Shown here in pieces: positions 32,282 to 44,534 of a DNA stretch of 64,000 nt (its first letter is position 1; the number at the start of each line of letters is the position of its first letter). The DNA comes from Trichoderma breve. Lineage: Eukaryota; Ascomycota; Sordariomycetes; Hypocreales; Hypocreaceae. The position numbers and the translations under genes were made by a program. The stretch spans positions 1,984,001-2,048,000 of the forward strand of contig NC_079235.1 in the NCBI RefSeq assembly GCF_028502605.1, written 5' to 3'. The notes under the pieces were generated by a model. That model saw only the letters and a program-made list of their open reading frames with translations. It made no database searches and was not told where the DNA came from.

Positions 32282-35200
32282 AGTTGCAGATGATTATACG
32301 ATAGCGACGGCTTGTCGAAAATAAATAAATAACCGGATTGACGGGTGGAAAATGTGCAAGTATAAGACGGTCGAAAGATATTATTAACCTATGCAGGATT
32401 ATGGCTGCAAAAACCAAGCGATAGTCGGTCAATCCGAAAGGCTGGTAGCGAGAGACTGCGCAAAGAAAAGACGCGGGAGGGACTCGAGGAAAGGTTGAGG
32501 AAGCTCGAGAGGCTTTTAACGAGAAAGTGTGATGACGATTAAAAGGGACGAGAGGAAAAAGAGAGGAAAAGAGAAGGGAAGGCTAGGCTGGTGGTGAGTG
32601 TCTTATTATTCTTTTTCCAAGACACACCTACAGTAGAGGAAGGGACGCCGACTGAGAGGCTTTGGAGGAACCTCGAGACCTTCCAGGGGTCCAGGCCCCC
32701 TGCTGTGGACCCTTGTCTTGGCGGAGGCAGGGGATCCATGTCAGCTTTTCGTACGAGTACAGTACATGGCGCCTATCTTTGACTTAGCCCCCTGCATCTG
32801 TTCAGACTGTTCTTCGCCTCCCCCTGTCCGTCATGGCGCGCTGCTGCGGTGGCCAACCAGGCTGAGTGCTGTCCGATACGACGCCTGAAAGAGCCCAGCC
32901 CAGCCCAGCCCATTGCCAGCGCTGTTGTCCTCGTACAGTAGGCGAGAGAGCCCCCAAAGCCCCAAGAACTGTCCTCGGCTCCATGGGTCCGGCTGGTGGA
33001 GAGCCCGCCAGAAAAAAAGTCGCCCACCGTTCTGTTCTGGACCCCCAGTCAGTGCCCAGGTGGCGTTCAACTGTATGGCTACTGGCGTTTAGACAGCAAA
33101 AGAACGAGGTACGAGGAGTTACTCGCCCGCCCAGTCATCACAGCTGCGGCTGGCCTTGTACCGGTACTCCGCATCGTATTGCTCGATTGATGCCATTTCC
33201 GACTTTCCGGTAGCCTAATCGGGTCTCGTGTCTCCTGCCTAGCCGCCCATTTTCCTGCCAGAAAACTGCAGCCAACGTGGTGGCTTGCCGTTATCAGCCG
33301 TTTTGTACGAGTACTCGTACATCCGACGCTCATACGAGTGATGCTGTTGCTCTGGTACGCGTAACGAGCGGTGCAGTTGCAGCAGCACCCACACATTAGA
33401 CTCGTATTTTAATCAGCTTCCGAGTGGTAGTGAATGGGAGACTCTTTTGCGGCCTGTGACAGTACATGCACTTTGCAATACTGTACAATACGTCACAAGG
33501 AACCCCATTGACCGGACAGTCCATGACGCCGATGCGCAACACGATCGCAAACAAATCGCACGTAAAAAATAATCGCACCGTCAGCTCACACGATGCCCTG
33601 TGCTCCGTTTCGGTCCGTTGGCTGTCAATCACGATAATCACAAAGAAGGATGTGCGCTCTTTCGAAACCGCCGTTGGGATCGCTGCTACAGGACCTGCTG
33701 CTTTAGGGAGGTTACATGTACTCTTACTGTACCTACATGCCCAGCCCAGGCACAGCGCCTCAACCTGACGCCGTACCGGTACAAGTTAGAGACCCTGCTT
33801 GTACTGGTACGTCATTGGCTCCGGCCCCTGGATGGACACGACTATCGAGCTGCAGGGTCCATCTTCGGGTACAGCAGCGGAACAAAAAGCACGGCCAACG
33901 ATACGGCGTTGCTCAGGCCGTTGACAGCTGTGTGTCACAGTGCCCGAGATGGGATGCGCGATGGATCGTCCAGAGCCGCAGAAAAAAAAAGGAGCTCGAG
34001 TCTCGAGTTTGGAGCTTGTTGCCACCATCTCCAAAACACCGTCCGAGCTGATATCAAGTACGGAGTATAAGCACCGTGCATCATCTTGCTCGTCCTCCTC
34101 TCATCGTCGCTCGTACCACCAAAAAGGTGCGTACCGATCACCCGCAAAAAAGTACGAGTACAGGTACCGCTACATGGGGCTCAGAGTAAGCTGCTGGTCG
34201 GAAGCCCCATCCAAAGTCAGGTAACCAGCCTCAATCGGCCAAGCGGCCCTCGGCATGGTGCTACCTAGTCAAATCCACCCCCAAGATGCCATCAATCAAA
34301 TCACTTTCCTCTCCAGACTTTTGCGAGCCCTCTGTGTGCCGTAATACACCCAATCTACTCTGTATCTGCGGATATGGTGACCCAAATCTACATCTCATAT
34401 CTCTCCTCCTCTAATGCATGTCCCGTCGTTTTCGTGCATGTGTCTCGCCATGTCACCAACGCTAAGCCCAGCCTCCTCCCTTCTGCCCATTCTTCGACTC
34501 GCCTTCTTTTCTGATCTGATCTGTGATCCGATCCCCCTCGAGCCCCTCAAAAGCCCCTCAGGAGACTTTTTTTGCTCCGCCGGGGCTGCCAAAGCGTCAT
34601 GTCACTAGTAGTAACAGTAAAACGCCTTGGCTGAGATCGTTGCTGTCATGGATTGTATATTGGATGTAAAGTGCCTGTAACACGGTCTGGGTCTCACAAA
34701 AAGATTGAAAAGCACAGATGACTCAATCGGAAACTCCTCCTCCACAGCGCCAATCCCGTCCAACCTCGTCCAATCTCAGACACAGCGGGATGCCGTGGAT
34801 TCTGCAGCCCGATGCTACGAAGTTGCCAGCTCCGATTACTAGACCAATAGCCTTACAGCACAGCAGAGCAGCTTACAGGCCCAGCCTCTCCGTCTCTCTT
34901 TCTCCCTGCCCCTCCACACCCTTTTCTTCTTCCCTTTTGTCCCTTTTTTTTTTTTCTCCGTCTTGTTCTTTTTTTACTCAAATACGGAGGGCGGTACCTC
35001 ACGAGAGCCCGCAAACACGAGAGTCGGTGCTTGGCAGCCGTACTTGTACATGTACCCGCACAGGGAACCTGGAGGTGCTTGTCGCCCATGACAACATCAG
35101 CATCCATGATCGATTCCGAGATCACGGACCAAAAATAACGGACAGCACATGAAGGGAACAAGTCCAGGGCCCAGGTCGCCAACTCAGTCCCCGTGACCCA

Positions 35201-38200
35201 AGTCGCTACCAAGCATTGAACTGAACTCTTGTGCCGACTTCCTCAGCTGCTCTGTTGGCCACGGCACTCCGGCACCGTCGCCGTCCAGTGCTAGCCCGGC
35301 GGGATGGGGCGGCTTCGTATTCACACGTATATTGCGTATTAAGAGTTGATAGGTGAGGTACTGTACCTAATGTACATACATACGAGCATTATCTCTCTGC
35401 TTTTTTCTTCTTCAATCTACAGTAAAAAAAAAACAAGTGGGCTTGTAGCCGCGGGGGGGCTGTGCTGTGCTTGCAAGCCCTTTTCCGAGTCCCCATCCAA
35501 TGCCATGCGGCGCTTTGTGTGACCCCGGCGCGGCGACTACCGAATTCGGCCGTGCCAGAGCGTCTATTGTCTGTTGTTTTAAATTACTCCTTGGCAGTCT
35601 CTTCTCTCGTCCACGGCGTTTCTTGGCCCATTGACGTCGACACCAGGTGAGTGATCATGACATACGAAGTGTTCCAAGGGAGACGATACTATCCTTCTTT
35701 GGTCTTCTTTTGTTTTACCACTTTCCTTCTGTCTCTCTCTCATTTTTAAGCTCTTTTGTTAGTGCTTCGTGCTTGTTTCTAGCCTCCGGATCCATCTTCG
35801 GAGTCTGCCGTAGCTGTGCCACTCTGCACTTACTCGGTGTTGCTCATCTGACGGTCTCAAAATTTCCACCTTCCGAGCACATGCACCTAAAAGCCAACTC
35901 ATCTAGCCTCCGAAGCGATCGTCGCATTGACACGAGATTATCGAGGCAAAAAAAGAAGAAGAGAAAGAAAAATTTTAGAGAGAGAGATACGGGGAATCCC
36001 GTTGCGCTAGTTCGGCCTTTTGCCTGCATCATGAGTTCCAATGTTTCTATATTTACCTTTGCGCAAGCAAGTAGCATCACGTTCGTGGCCCGGCTAGGCT
36101 GCAAAGGGGACTCTTCGCTGTTAAGCTTCCTCTCCCTGCAGCCAAATGTCCGGAAGGCATGTGAGCCTTTTTCTTTGCTGACCATGTAGTTGTACAAGCA
36201 CCCGTACGAGCATTAACACCATACCTGCATGTACGAGGCACTACTGTCGTCGTAGGGCGTCCTTATCGTTTCCAAACCCGTCAAAACTCCCAGCAGCAGA
36301 TAAATGCCGTGACTTTGGGTTCCCATTGGCAACCTTCACCACATCACTTTTTGCCCAGGTGCTGCTCGGCGTTTCGGTTGTGCTCTCGTATTCATTTCTA
36401 ATACGGCCTCACCGCTGAGGGCCCGGGCATTGACTCTTACCCACGGCTTACTTTGCACCTACTGGGTGACAGGTCGCCCTTTGCACGGTCGGGCATGGCC
36501 GCATATGGCAAGATCCTGCGTCGAACAGCGGCTCTTGTCCAGCGGATGAGGGGGTGAAAAAGGGAAGCAAAAAAGAAAAGAAAAGAAGGGGAAGAAAAAA
36601 GCCCGGTTGTCTTTTGTGCCAAGGTTTCGCGACGATCATTCTAAAACAGTGGCTCGACAGCGCAAGGGACCTATCCGGTGCCGTTTCAGACGAATTTGCG
36701 CCTCACACGAAACAGTTGTCAAGCCAGCAGCCCCCGTCTTCTTGGTCACGCACTTGCTATACGCTCATAGACAAAGACGGAAGAGGAAGAATATTGGATG
36801 TGCTTTGCGCCGGGTGTTTCCTAGTTCTTGCTCCCTGCAGGGCGGATGAGACAGCTGTAGCGCCTGCGACAAAGGAGCATCTAGAACTTAACCATCCTGC
36901 TACCGCCGTATCAAAAAGAGGGGTAGCAGAACGTGCATTGTTCGTACAGTAGGGTCTCGTAAAAAGTGCTCGTAAACTTGGATTGGGATGCTCGTGATGG
37001 CGGGTTGCCGGTTGCCTCCCAATGGGATGCAGAGGTCGTATTCTCCCACCTTGCGGCCGAAGTCTTTTCCCTCAGACCGGCCGGTTTGACCAGAAAAAAG
37101 AGTAGAAGCAACTAAGTACAGAGGACAGCGGTTTAGAGTGCTCCATTTTCTGTTGCTGGGCAATATGTGCGCACATCCCTTGGGAAGTTGTTTCGGCTGG
37201 GATCGGTTCAGTGTCTCAGACTTGTTCCGCTTTAATATAACAAAGACTCTTTGTTATTGTTTTTGTTGTTTTTACTCAACCCTGACGATCTCTGTGTACT
37301 GAATAGATGAATGATGATTAACCTTTACGATTAAGCTGTCGATGACGGGAAAAGCCGTCCTGGTGTGCAGAGTCATTCGAGTATAAGTGCATTTGTAGCA
37401 GTACAGTTATATCAGTTGCATTAGCACTACCTATACGTACTTGTGCGTACCAGTAGGTAAACGATGAACGATACAGGTTAGGTGCTTGTGCATTTTAATA
37501 GTAGCTGTCCTGAATCTTGCGATCAAAGGCCAATACTACACCGCATACCAGCCAGCAACTGGATAGGAACAAGTTCTATCTTGTTGACATTTTAGATCCA
37601 ATGACCTTTAGTGCATGTGATTGAGATAGACTTTTACGGCACAGTTAATTGTTAGACTCTTGGATAATATAACTAGCAAATAAACACAGTAGGATATAAA
37701 TTCTCATGTTTACATTCTTGAGTTGCACGTTCATTTAGCAGTGGCATGTCAAATGTATTTCTCCGTTAGGTGTTGATGTGATGCACTAACAGCAGGACTC
37801 TGCATGCCATGGTGCTTGGTGAGTTTCTCAAAATAGATGCCCTCATGTACTCGTATGTGATCTATCTATTTACTTATTTATACCATTGACGCATCTCAGC
37901 GCAATCAATTTGCTCAAAATAGGGACGGAATAGTTACATGTGCCCGTATGCTCCGTCGGACATTACATAAGCCACTGTATTTATAAAAATCTCACTTGCA
38001 GTCAAAGGATGAGATTATCGATGCATGGATTACAAGTATAGAACAAGAATTTTATGAACCATTGATGCTCATTCGTCCGCTTATCGATTATGTATGCCTA
38101 TTGTATAGGAATATAGATATATGGAACAAACAGGCGATGCTCTGCCGGTGTTTTAAGACGTACGAGAGTGATGTCATGAAATCAGTCACGCATGTCGTTG

Positions 38201-38362
38201 AGTAGTGGATATGAGTACGAGCATACGGAGTAGAGTTCGTCAAGCTGACCCACCAAATAGAAGAATAGAGAAGTAAAAGAAAGGGAAAAAATGCCGACCC
38301 GTCTATTCCGAGCTCCAGACGGAGTACACTATTAAAGTTTGGCGGGTGGCTATGAGATATCT
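32282..38362. other. 6-kb gene-free region rich in GTAC-type motifs
   Basis: No frame has protein-family features. The part to about 36.5 kb is a mosaic with many GTAC-containing short palindromes and TACGGAGTA-like motifs, plus T-runs. From about 37.2 kb it is AT-rich. The first few hundred bases are the CRH promoter. No tRNA, rRNA or intact transposon was recognised. Confidence 0.5.
32886..32912 (+). repeat. short CCCAG tandem repeat
   Basis: Three to four adjacent copies of a five-base unit (GCCCAGCCCAGCCCAGCCCA). Too short to have an assigned role. Confidence 0.7.
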
Positions 38363-38483
38363 CCATCGTTGCTAAATATAGAAGATGGCGGCAGCGGGAC
38401 CCATATTGAATTCAGGGAATAGCCCTGCGAGACGAGGCTGTGAGTGCCACTTCGACAACACAGATTTGCTAATTGTGGTTCAT
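38363..38483 (+). repeat. diverged direct repeat, copy A
   Basis: Matches copy B at 41671-41820 in the same orientation. Shared blocks are CCATCG(T/C)TGCTAAATATAGAA(G/T)ATGGC, GGGACCCATAT, and a 3' block running from GAGTGCC through ACAGATyTG. Many differences are C/T or G/A. It is probably a decayed copy of a mobile element or its terminal part. Confidence 0.65.
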
Positions 38484-39237
38484 TGGAGAGAAAGCGTCGG
38501 TTTGACAAGGCTGGACAGGAAACGAAACGGCCAACTGGTACAGTACAGTACATCTCGAGCCACATGATGAACATCCAGCAGCTCTTTCATGGATGTGTTT
38601 TTGTAATGCATCAGCAAGCAAGGCCGATAGATGAGTCCAAAGGTTACCAATTAATAATCTCGCGCGTGCTCCTGCCGGCATATATTCTGTCCCATGCTTT
38701 ATTTTTGAGGGGGAAAAATTAGCAGGGCCTCTGATCAAGGTGAAACCGTTATACAATGCCAATTTCGCAACAGCAGTCAACACAACGCATCGATTTACCC
38801 TTCTTCTCTCACCTTATTCCTCTTACTCTCTCTTACACCTACACACTCTCACTCACTAGATCTATCAGCATCTACTCCATCTACCAGCATTTATCTTCTA
38901 AAACATCTTTATAAAGCAACGAGACCTCTCTGTGGGCTTTTCTCGTTTAAACAGCCATCGCTGGAGTGGCCCAAATTATAGTATCAGCAACTAATGGGGG
39001 TAAGTTACAGGTATCTTTATATACTGCTCTGAAGCCACAGTTGCAGTTAATCAGTTCCTTGAATAAGCTATTTTAAGGCGAAGACTACTTACCTACTGAA
39101 TGGAAGGAGTATGCAAAAAAAACCCAGAGATTGCGCGAACCATACGACGCACAGTTGCAGAACTCAGGACACCAGGGATGGAGAGTTTGGGGCGGAGCTC
39201 GAAAAGACTGATGTGAAAATGGACAAGTTTCTAATTA

Positions 39238-39669
39238 TCAGCAACCCAGACTATGGAGATTCGGGTATGTTGGATCCTTCGGTGAGATCACATTCAAAGA
39301 AAGGACAACACGCAACTGGAAAAGGAGAAACAAAGAATATAACCAGGCGAAAGTTACCATCCTCCAGAAAGAAGAAAACGGAACATAACAGCATATATCT
39401 AGTAGGCTGGGAAAGGTTACTTCTTGTTGAAGATTGTAGATAGGCTCACTGGTTTGTTGGCGTTTGGCCAGACCGCAGGAGTTGGTGTGGGCGTTAGTCT
39501 GATGTTGTCTGTTAACAGCAGTTTGTGTTGTAGGAGCGTCGTCAAAGATAGTGGTGAACGCTTCCATGGAATTGAACACCCGGTCGAAGTTGTCGTTCTT
39601 GTATGTAGGGACAGAAAGACAAGCCCAGACGAGCTCAAGCATTGCATCGATAATTGTTTCAGACGCCAT
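39238..39669 (-). CDS. possible small orphan protein
   Basis: A 143-codon frame beginning MASETIIDAMLELVWACLS. Support: the ATG context is CACTATGGCG, a good fungal start, and the 150 bases upstream on this strand are strongly pyrimidine-rich (CT tracts), as in many fungal promoters or leaders. I recognise no family. The first 85 residues look more protein-like than the C-terminal part, so a splice near the QQEV junction is possible. It lies inside the 10-kb gene desert. It may also be a chance frame. Confidence 0.35.
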   Translation of the reverse strand: MASETIIDAMLELVWACLSVPTYKNDNFDRVFNSMEAFTTIFDDAPTTQTAVNRQHQTNAHTNSCGLAKRQQTSEPIYNLQQEVTFPSLLDICCYVPFSSFWRMVTFAWLYSLFLLFQLRVVLSLNVISPKDPTYPNLHSLGC

Positions 39670-40059
39670 AGTGACACAACGATGTCGACAAATTGTCATG
39701 TGGTACCAGTAGGTTGACGAGAGAGAGACAGAGGAGTCGACGACGACAACTGCGAGAAACCGGAGAGGAAGAGCGAGCGTAATGACGACGACGAGGTGTG
39801 CTTGAAGACCAGAGAAGAAGAAGAGAAAAACACAACGATGACGATGATCTTGAGGAGATCAAGAAATGTTGGTCAGCAGAGCCCCGGGCTCATAACCATT
39901 GGGACTGCAACGTCCTCCCCAGACTCTGCCGTTGCAGTTGGCCGAGGAACCGGCCCCCGAGCCCGAGCCACAGCCGCAATCGCAAGCGAGCCAAAGTAGC
40001 ATCGCAATTATTCTGCTCGAGGGACCTGCTGTAACCAAACTCACATACAGGTGGATGTC

Positions 40060-40760
40060 TCACGTTGCTCTCACCCCTTTCCTCTCTTCCTCTATTCATC
40101 TCTTGCCCTCTTTCCCTCTCACTCTTTCATTTTCTTACTCTTGAACCTTGATATTCCCTTTCCCATTCTCTTTCTTCCCTTCATTACATGCCTTATACAA
40201 ACACAGACTGATGTGTGTCGTTCGACAACCCTTTCTCATCATGTTAATAACTCACATGTGACTATAGAGCCTCTGTCTATCCGCCTGGCTGCAGACCAGG
40301 CCCTTGCCCCTGCTCCCACCTCCGAACCAGAGGTTATTCGTGCGCCCCTCCATATGTATCGCAAATGGGGTTACGTGAGGAAGCATTGCCCTTTGGGCGG
40401 GGACAAAATATTTTCTGGAGGAATTCCAACCAGCACCCCAGAAACTGCGAGGGGTTCACATGTAGGAACAGGATGTGAAGCCAGTAGTTCCCCGGATTTG
40501 TATACCATTTTCTTTAATTTGATTAATGTCGGATGATATGCTGCGGATGCTCAAGCTGTGTAGCTGCATTTCTTGCTTCATTGCCTTTATATCTTGCCCC
40601 ATTTCATGCTGATTGTTCCCGGTTGGCATTAAAGTTTCTCGCCATGGTTCAAATTCTCCAGCAGTTGGAAATGTTGCTGCAATAGCCTTCGAAACTCTTT
40701 CAATCTCTCTGAGACTGCCTTTGGACAGCCTTAAGTCCAAATAATTCGTATTCTTTTCAA
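40060..40760. other. low-complexity and decayed element DNA
   Basis: A pyrimidine-rich tract (about 40070-40200) is followed by two short frames: plus 40051-40536, with a faint zinc-knuckle-like stretch (YRKWGYVRKHCP), and minus 40456-40740, Lys/Gln-rich. Both could be remnants of a retroelement but are too degraded to name. Confidence 0.3.
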
Positions 40761-41040
40761 TATTTTCGAAAGGGAAGCCTTTTATTTACTACTCACTTGT
40801 CCAGTAAGTATCTAGGTAGTGGCTATGTTCCTGTACCTAGCTATTGAAAGATCTGCTACTACCGCTACTTTCTGTTATTATTAATATTTTATTATAGTAT
40901 CTGCTATTGTCGATACTTTGTTCTATCATCTATGTTATTGCTGTATTGTTCTAGTATCTGTTATTACGGTGATATATCTTTATTATATATATTTTGGAAT
41001 TATCACTACCTATCTATGTAGCTTTAAATCGGAGACATGA
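40760..41040. other. AT-rich low-complexity stretch
   Basis: Consists largely of degenerate TATCTGCTATTG-like units and TTATTATTAATATT runs, without open frames. It fits decayed repeat DNA. Confidence 0.55.
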
Positions 41041-41056
41041 GATGCTGGATAGCTGA

Positions 41057-41503
41057 CTACCTGAATGTCGGTGACATACTTATCAAGTGGGCAGTTGGTT
41101 TTGGCGCCGGCTGTAATTGCCCGTCTGGAAATAGGTTATCCGCTGGCGGTGTTTCGGTTGTCTCTCTCGCATATGCTCTTGGGTCTTCCAGCCATTGTTC
41201 CGGTCTGATGTCTGGTAGATTCTCCAGCTCCCCCTGGGCGTCTTTGTCATGAGTTGCGTCTATTGTCTGAAGTCTGCTCAGCGCATCTGGAATCTTATGG
41301 TCTTTCCCTGCTTTGTGTATCATATGTACGAAGTTCTTCCAATTTCCTAGTACTACAACTTCTTGGGGCCAGCCACCGCCATCAACGGCCACCGCCATCA
41401 ACGTAAGTGAATAATTTTTCCGGCACATTTGTGTACAATAACTACCCAGTACCGCCATGTCGGGAGGCTTAATGAAGAGAATAGTAATGAAGATACTGGC
41501 CAA
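41057..41503 (-). pseudogene. relic of a Ty3-like retrotransposon pol gene (RNase H end)
   Basis: The translated frame contains WKNFVHMIHKAGKDHKIPDALSRL, close to the end of RNase H in Ty3/gypsy pol proteins (typical form HxPGKxNxVxDALSR). Upstream and downstream pol domains (reverse transcriptase, integrase) are missing, so this is a fragment. The remaining frame is Pro/Glu-rich and unassigned. Confidence 0.5.
41372..41403 (+). repeat. 16-bp perfect tandem duplication
   Basis: GCCACCGCCATCAACG occurs twice in a row, within the pol relic. It adds Val-Ala-Val-Asp-Gly-Gly-like residues and a one-base frame change to the decayed frame. Confidence 0.9.
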
Positions 41504-41670
41504 TGCTGGTTACCGGTGAATCACGAGGGAACTACATACCCTAATGAATAATTTTGCACAACTTACCCTCTTCCTTTTTACTGCTACAGGTATATTCCTC
41601 TAGGATCTGGTGATGTCAAAAGCCACTTCCTTTTAAAGTTCGCCGTAGGTCCCGGGTATAAGGAACCTCG

Positions 41671-41820
41671 CCATCGCTGCTAAATATAGAATATGGCTGG
41701 CTAGAGCCGGACCCATATCCGTGGTTAGTCGATTCATGCCAAAGTACTCGTATCTTAGGAGGATACAGACAAGCGTGCGAGTGCCGGTTCAACAGCACAG
41801 ATCTGATAATTGCAGCTCAT
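41671..41820 (+). repeat. diverged direct repeat, copy B
   Basis: Partner of copy A (38363-38483), same orientation, with about 30 extra bases in the middle. The two copies bracket 3.2 kb that contains the pol relic and AT-rich DNA. They could be decayed LTR ends or two independent insertions. Confidence 0.65.
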
Positions 41821-42541
41821 GTAGACTATCAAATGCCGTGTATTGTTCCAACGCTGATCGTCCAATCTTTGCCGGGAGATTGTCTGTGCTGTGCTGTTAG
41901 TCGAGTCGCAGCTACGGAGCCTCCTCTGGCCAATCACCAACCACCTCGACGTCTCCAAAAATGATGCGACATACATCCCAGTTCACAGCTGATTAACAGC
42001 ATGACGTACATCTTCTCACGGCAACAGGTCGCAGGAACAGGCTTCGACCTACAAACGAGACTGTTTTGATCAGGTCGCTGGTACTGCAGGTTAGATAAAG
42101 CTGGACTCGCGCCTTTCTATTCTCTCCTACGCCGCGTCTTTTCCAATTACTCTTTCCGTTTACCTCTGTCTTGTCTGCCCAACGACCCTCGTTTTCACGA
42201 CCCTGGTTTGGCGTCCGTCAAGCCTCAATCCAGCCTCGCAGCGTTTTCTTTTCGTTCCTTTTTTAATCTTCAGCGCTGCTTAGCTGCTGGTGCGCGGACC
42301 GAGCTCGACGCGACCAATAGCTATTTCTGGCCTGTTGCCTTACACTGCAGCAGCTTGTTTCTGCTGTGCTCCTGCGTCTGGCCGCGTTTCCCCTCCTTTG
42401 TGTCCCCTCAATCGCGCCCTGTGTCGTCTCTCTCTGTCGCCCTTTTTCCTGATCCATTCCTCCATCGCTCGTTAATTCTTTTCGGCGACTGTGTCTTACC
42501 ATCAGAGGCCTGGCTCAGCATTTCGATTTTCTGTTCAAAGC

Positions 42542-43726
42542 ATGGGAGAAGAAGGGCCTCCGCTAGTCACAAACTCAATGGATTCCACACCGGCAGACGC
42601 AAGCGCAAGCGCAGAAACGAGCACAGCGAACCACCCGATGGCGCCTCACAACGATATCGAGGCCTTTCACCAAGTGTTAAAGTCTAGCCGCCGTATCCTC
42701 GCTCTTTGTGGAGCGGGCCTCTCGGCGTCCTCAGGTCTTCCTACTTTCCGTGGCGCTGGAGGATTTTGGCGAAACTACGATGCCACACAGCTGGCGACGG
42801 TACGAGCCTTCAAGATGGACGCTGGGATAGTATGGTTGTTTTATTCATATCGAAGACACCTTGCCCTCAAGGCAGAGCCGAACATGGGGCATAGAGCCTT
42901 GGCCGCGTTGGCCAGGCGGAACATGGACTTTCTGTGCTTGACGCAGAATGTCGACAGTAAGTAGTTGAAACCAGCTTCAGAATTTCGTGTATTGGAGGTT
43001 TGATGGCGGGTATATTTCCGTTGTTCTTATTGGCTAATCAAGGTTGCTCAACCACTTAGACCTCTCGCAGCGAGCAGAACATCCTTCTTCACAACTCAAG
43101 TCTCTGCACGGCTCCCTCTATGACATCAAGTGCTCAAACGAGAGCTGCGACTGGATACAAAAAGGAAACTTTGACGATCCTTTTTGTGCGGCGCTCGCTC
43201 CCGCCTCTGTGGATATGCCCAATGGCGAGCCGCTCCCACTGCTGGACCCGTATCATAGAGTTAAGCATATCGGAGAGGATGAAATTCCCAAGTGTCCTCA
43301 ATGCAAGAAAGGAATTCAAAGACCCGGAGTTGTTTGGTTTGGTGAGGACTTGGATGCGAATATGATGATGGATATATCGGCATGGATGCGTGCTGAGCCA
43401 ATAGTATGTGCTATACTCACCACACACATTACTCTATTTCATCTCGTGCTAGTGGCTAATCATTGTTCTCTTGTTTGCAAAAGGACCTCATGTTCGTCAT
43501 TGGAACTTCTGCACAGGTTTATCCGGCTGCTAGTTATATCGACAAGGCGAGAAAGCGTGGCGCGCGTATCGTCACCATCAACCCCGAAGCGGAAGACGAG
43601 GCGGAAATGTACAAGATAAAGCCGGGCGACTTTGCGTTTGGCAGAGATGCAGCCGAATGTCTGCCTATTCTACTAGAGCCTGTTATCGGCAAGCCGAATG
43701 AAGATGGCGAATTTGGAATGCCCTAA
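42542..43726 (+). CDS. sirtuin of SIRT5 type (class III NAD-dependent lysine deacylase)
   Basis: Three exons, 42542-42956, 43060-43403 and 43484-43726, give 333 residues. NAD-binding start is GAGLSASSGLPTFRGAGGFWR. FYSYRRHLALKAEPN carries the Tyr-x-x-Arg pair that in SIRT5 binds succinyl, malonyl and glutaryl lysine. Then TQNVDNLSQRAEHPSSQLKS and the catalytic His in LHGSLYD. Zinc ligands are Cys in CSNESC and CPQC. GVVWFGEDLD, VIGTSAQVYPAASY and VTINPEAEDE complete the Rossmann fold. The start is the Met at 42542; the frame is open further upstream but only from a GTG. The N-terminal 40 residues are acidic and Ser/Thr-rich rather than a mitochondrial presequence, so cytosol or nucleus is likely (inference). 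Substrate not shown by sequence. Confidence 0.92.
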
Positions 43727-44534
43727 TTTGGCTGGCTGAGAGGAGAGGAACGTATTACCCAGCGCATCATCTGCTCTCTATATGTGTGGGCGCCTCTGTT
43801 TTGGATATCTCCTTCTCTTTCTCTCTCACTTGACGAAAACACGATGATTCATTTTGAGGTGGTTATAATAAGATTCGGGGTTTTAGAATCATGAAATTTG
43901 GTCTGTTATGGATTGGTACATGAGGAGCCGCAGTGCTCTAGATTCTTCTGGATCCAACAATAGTATACATGAATGATGACGACGCAATAGTTTGGATTAC
44001 CCTTTGCAATGGTTATGGTTATGGTTATTTTTGAAAAGGCTTGCTTTTGGTCATGCCATGAGCCCATACAACCAACAACCCCGGTCCCCGTTCTCCTCCC
44101 CTCTCCTCTCCAACACAACGTTTTTCCACAATAGGCAACTGAATTCCCAGTCGCTCAAGGCGGGGGTCACGGAAAACTCCATGGCCTAATCATCATCACA
44201 TTTGTCCGCATCGAGTGGAGACTCTAGCAATGATAAGAGTCTCGGAGTCCAACCGTCGGCAGAATGCATTGAGAGAGTTGGAGATGTGCCTTTTACCAGC
44301 AAGGTACATGCATTCTTCATGCAGATCGGTGACGTCGCTACGCTTGTATTGCAGGGTCTTTTTGTGTTGTGTCTCTGGGAAAGTGCATTGGCAATTGGGT
44401 CTCGGCCATGTCTCCCCGCGTCTCTGCCGGGATGAGTCGTACAAATAGCAACGGGTGTCTCTGAACTGTCTCTCTCTCTCCCTCTTCCGGTCACCGCCTT
44501 GTCATATTTATCCAATTGGCTTCTTCTAGTCAAG
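43727..44534. other. intergenic, no gene seen
   Basis: 3' flank of the sirtuin gene and promoter of the GH92 gene. Short overlapping frames lack features; CT-rich runs at 44460-44485 precede the GH92 start. Confidence 0.5.

Noticed and set aside
35647..36189. 180-codon plus-strand frame in the gene desert
   Set aside because: Low-complexity Ser/Leu/Phe and Lys runs from T- and A-rich DNA, no start context or splice support.
40051..40536. zinc-knuckle-like YRKWGYVRKHCP in a plus-strand frame
   Set aside because: Only one Cys of the CCHC pattern remains and it is on the opposite strand to the pol relic, so a gag assignment is not supported.
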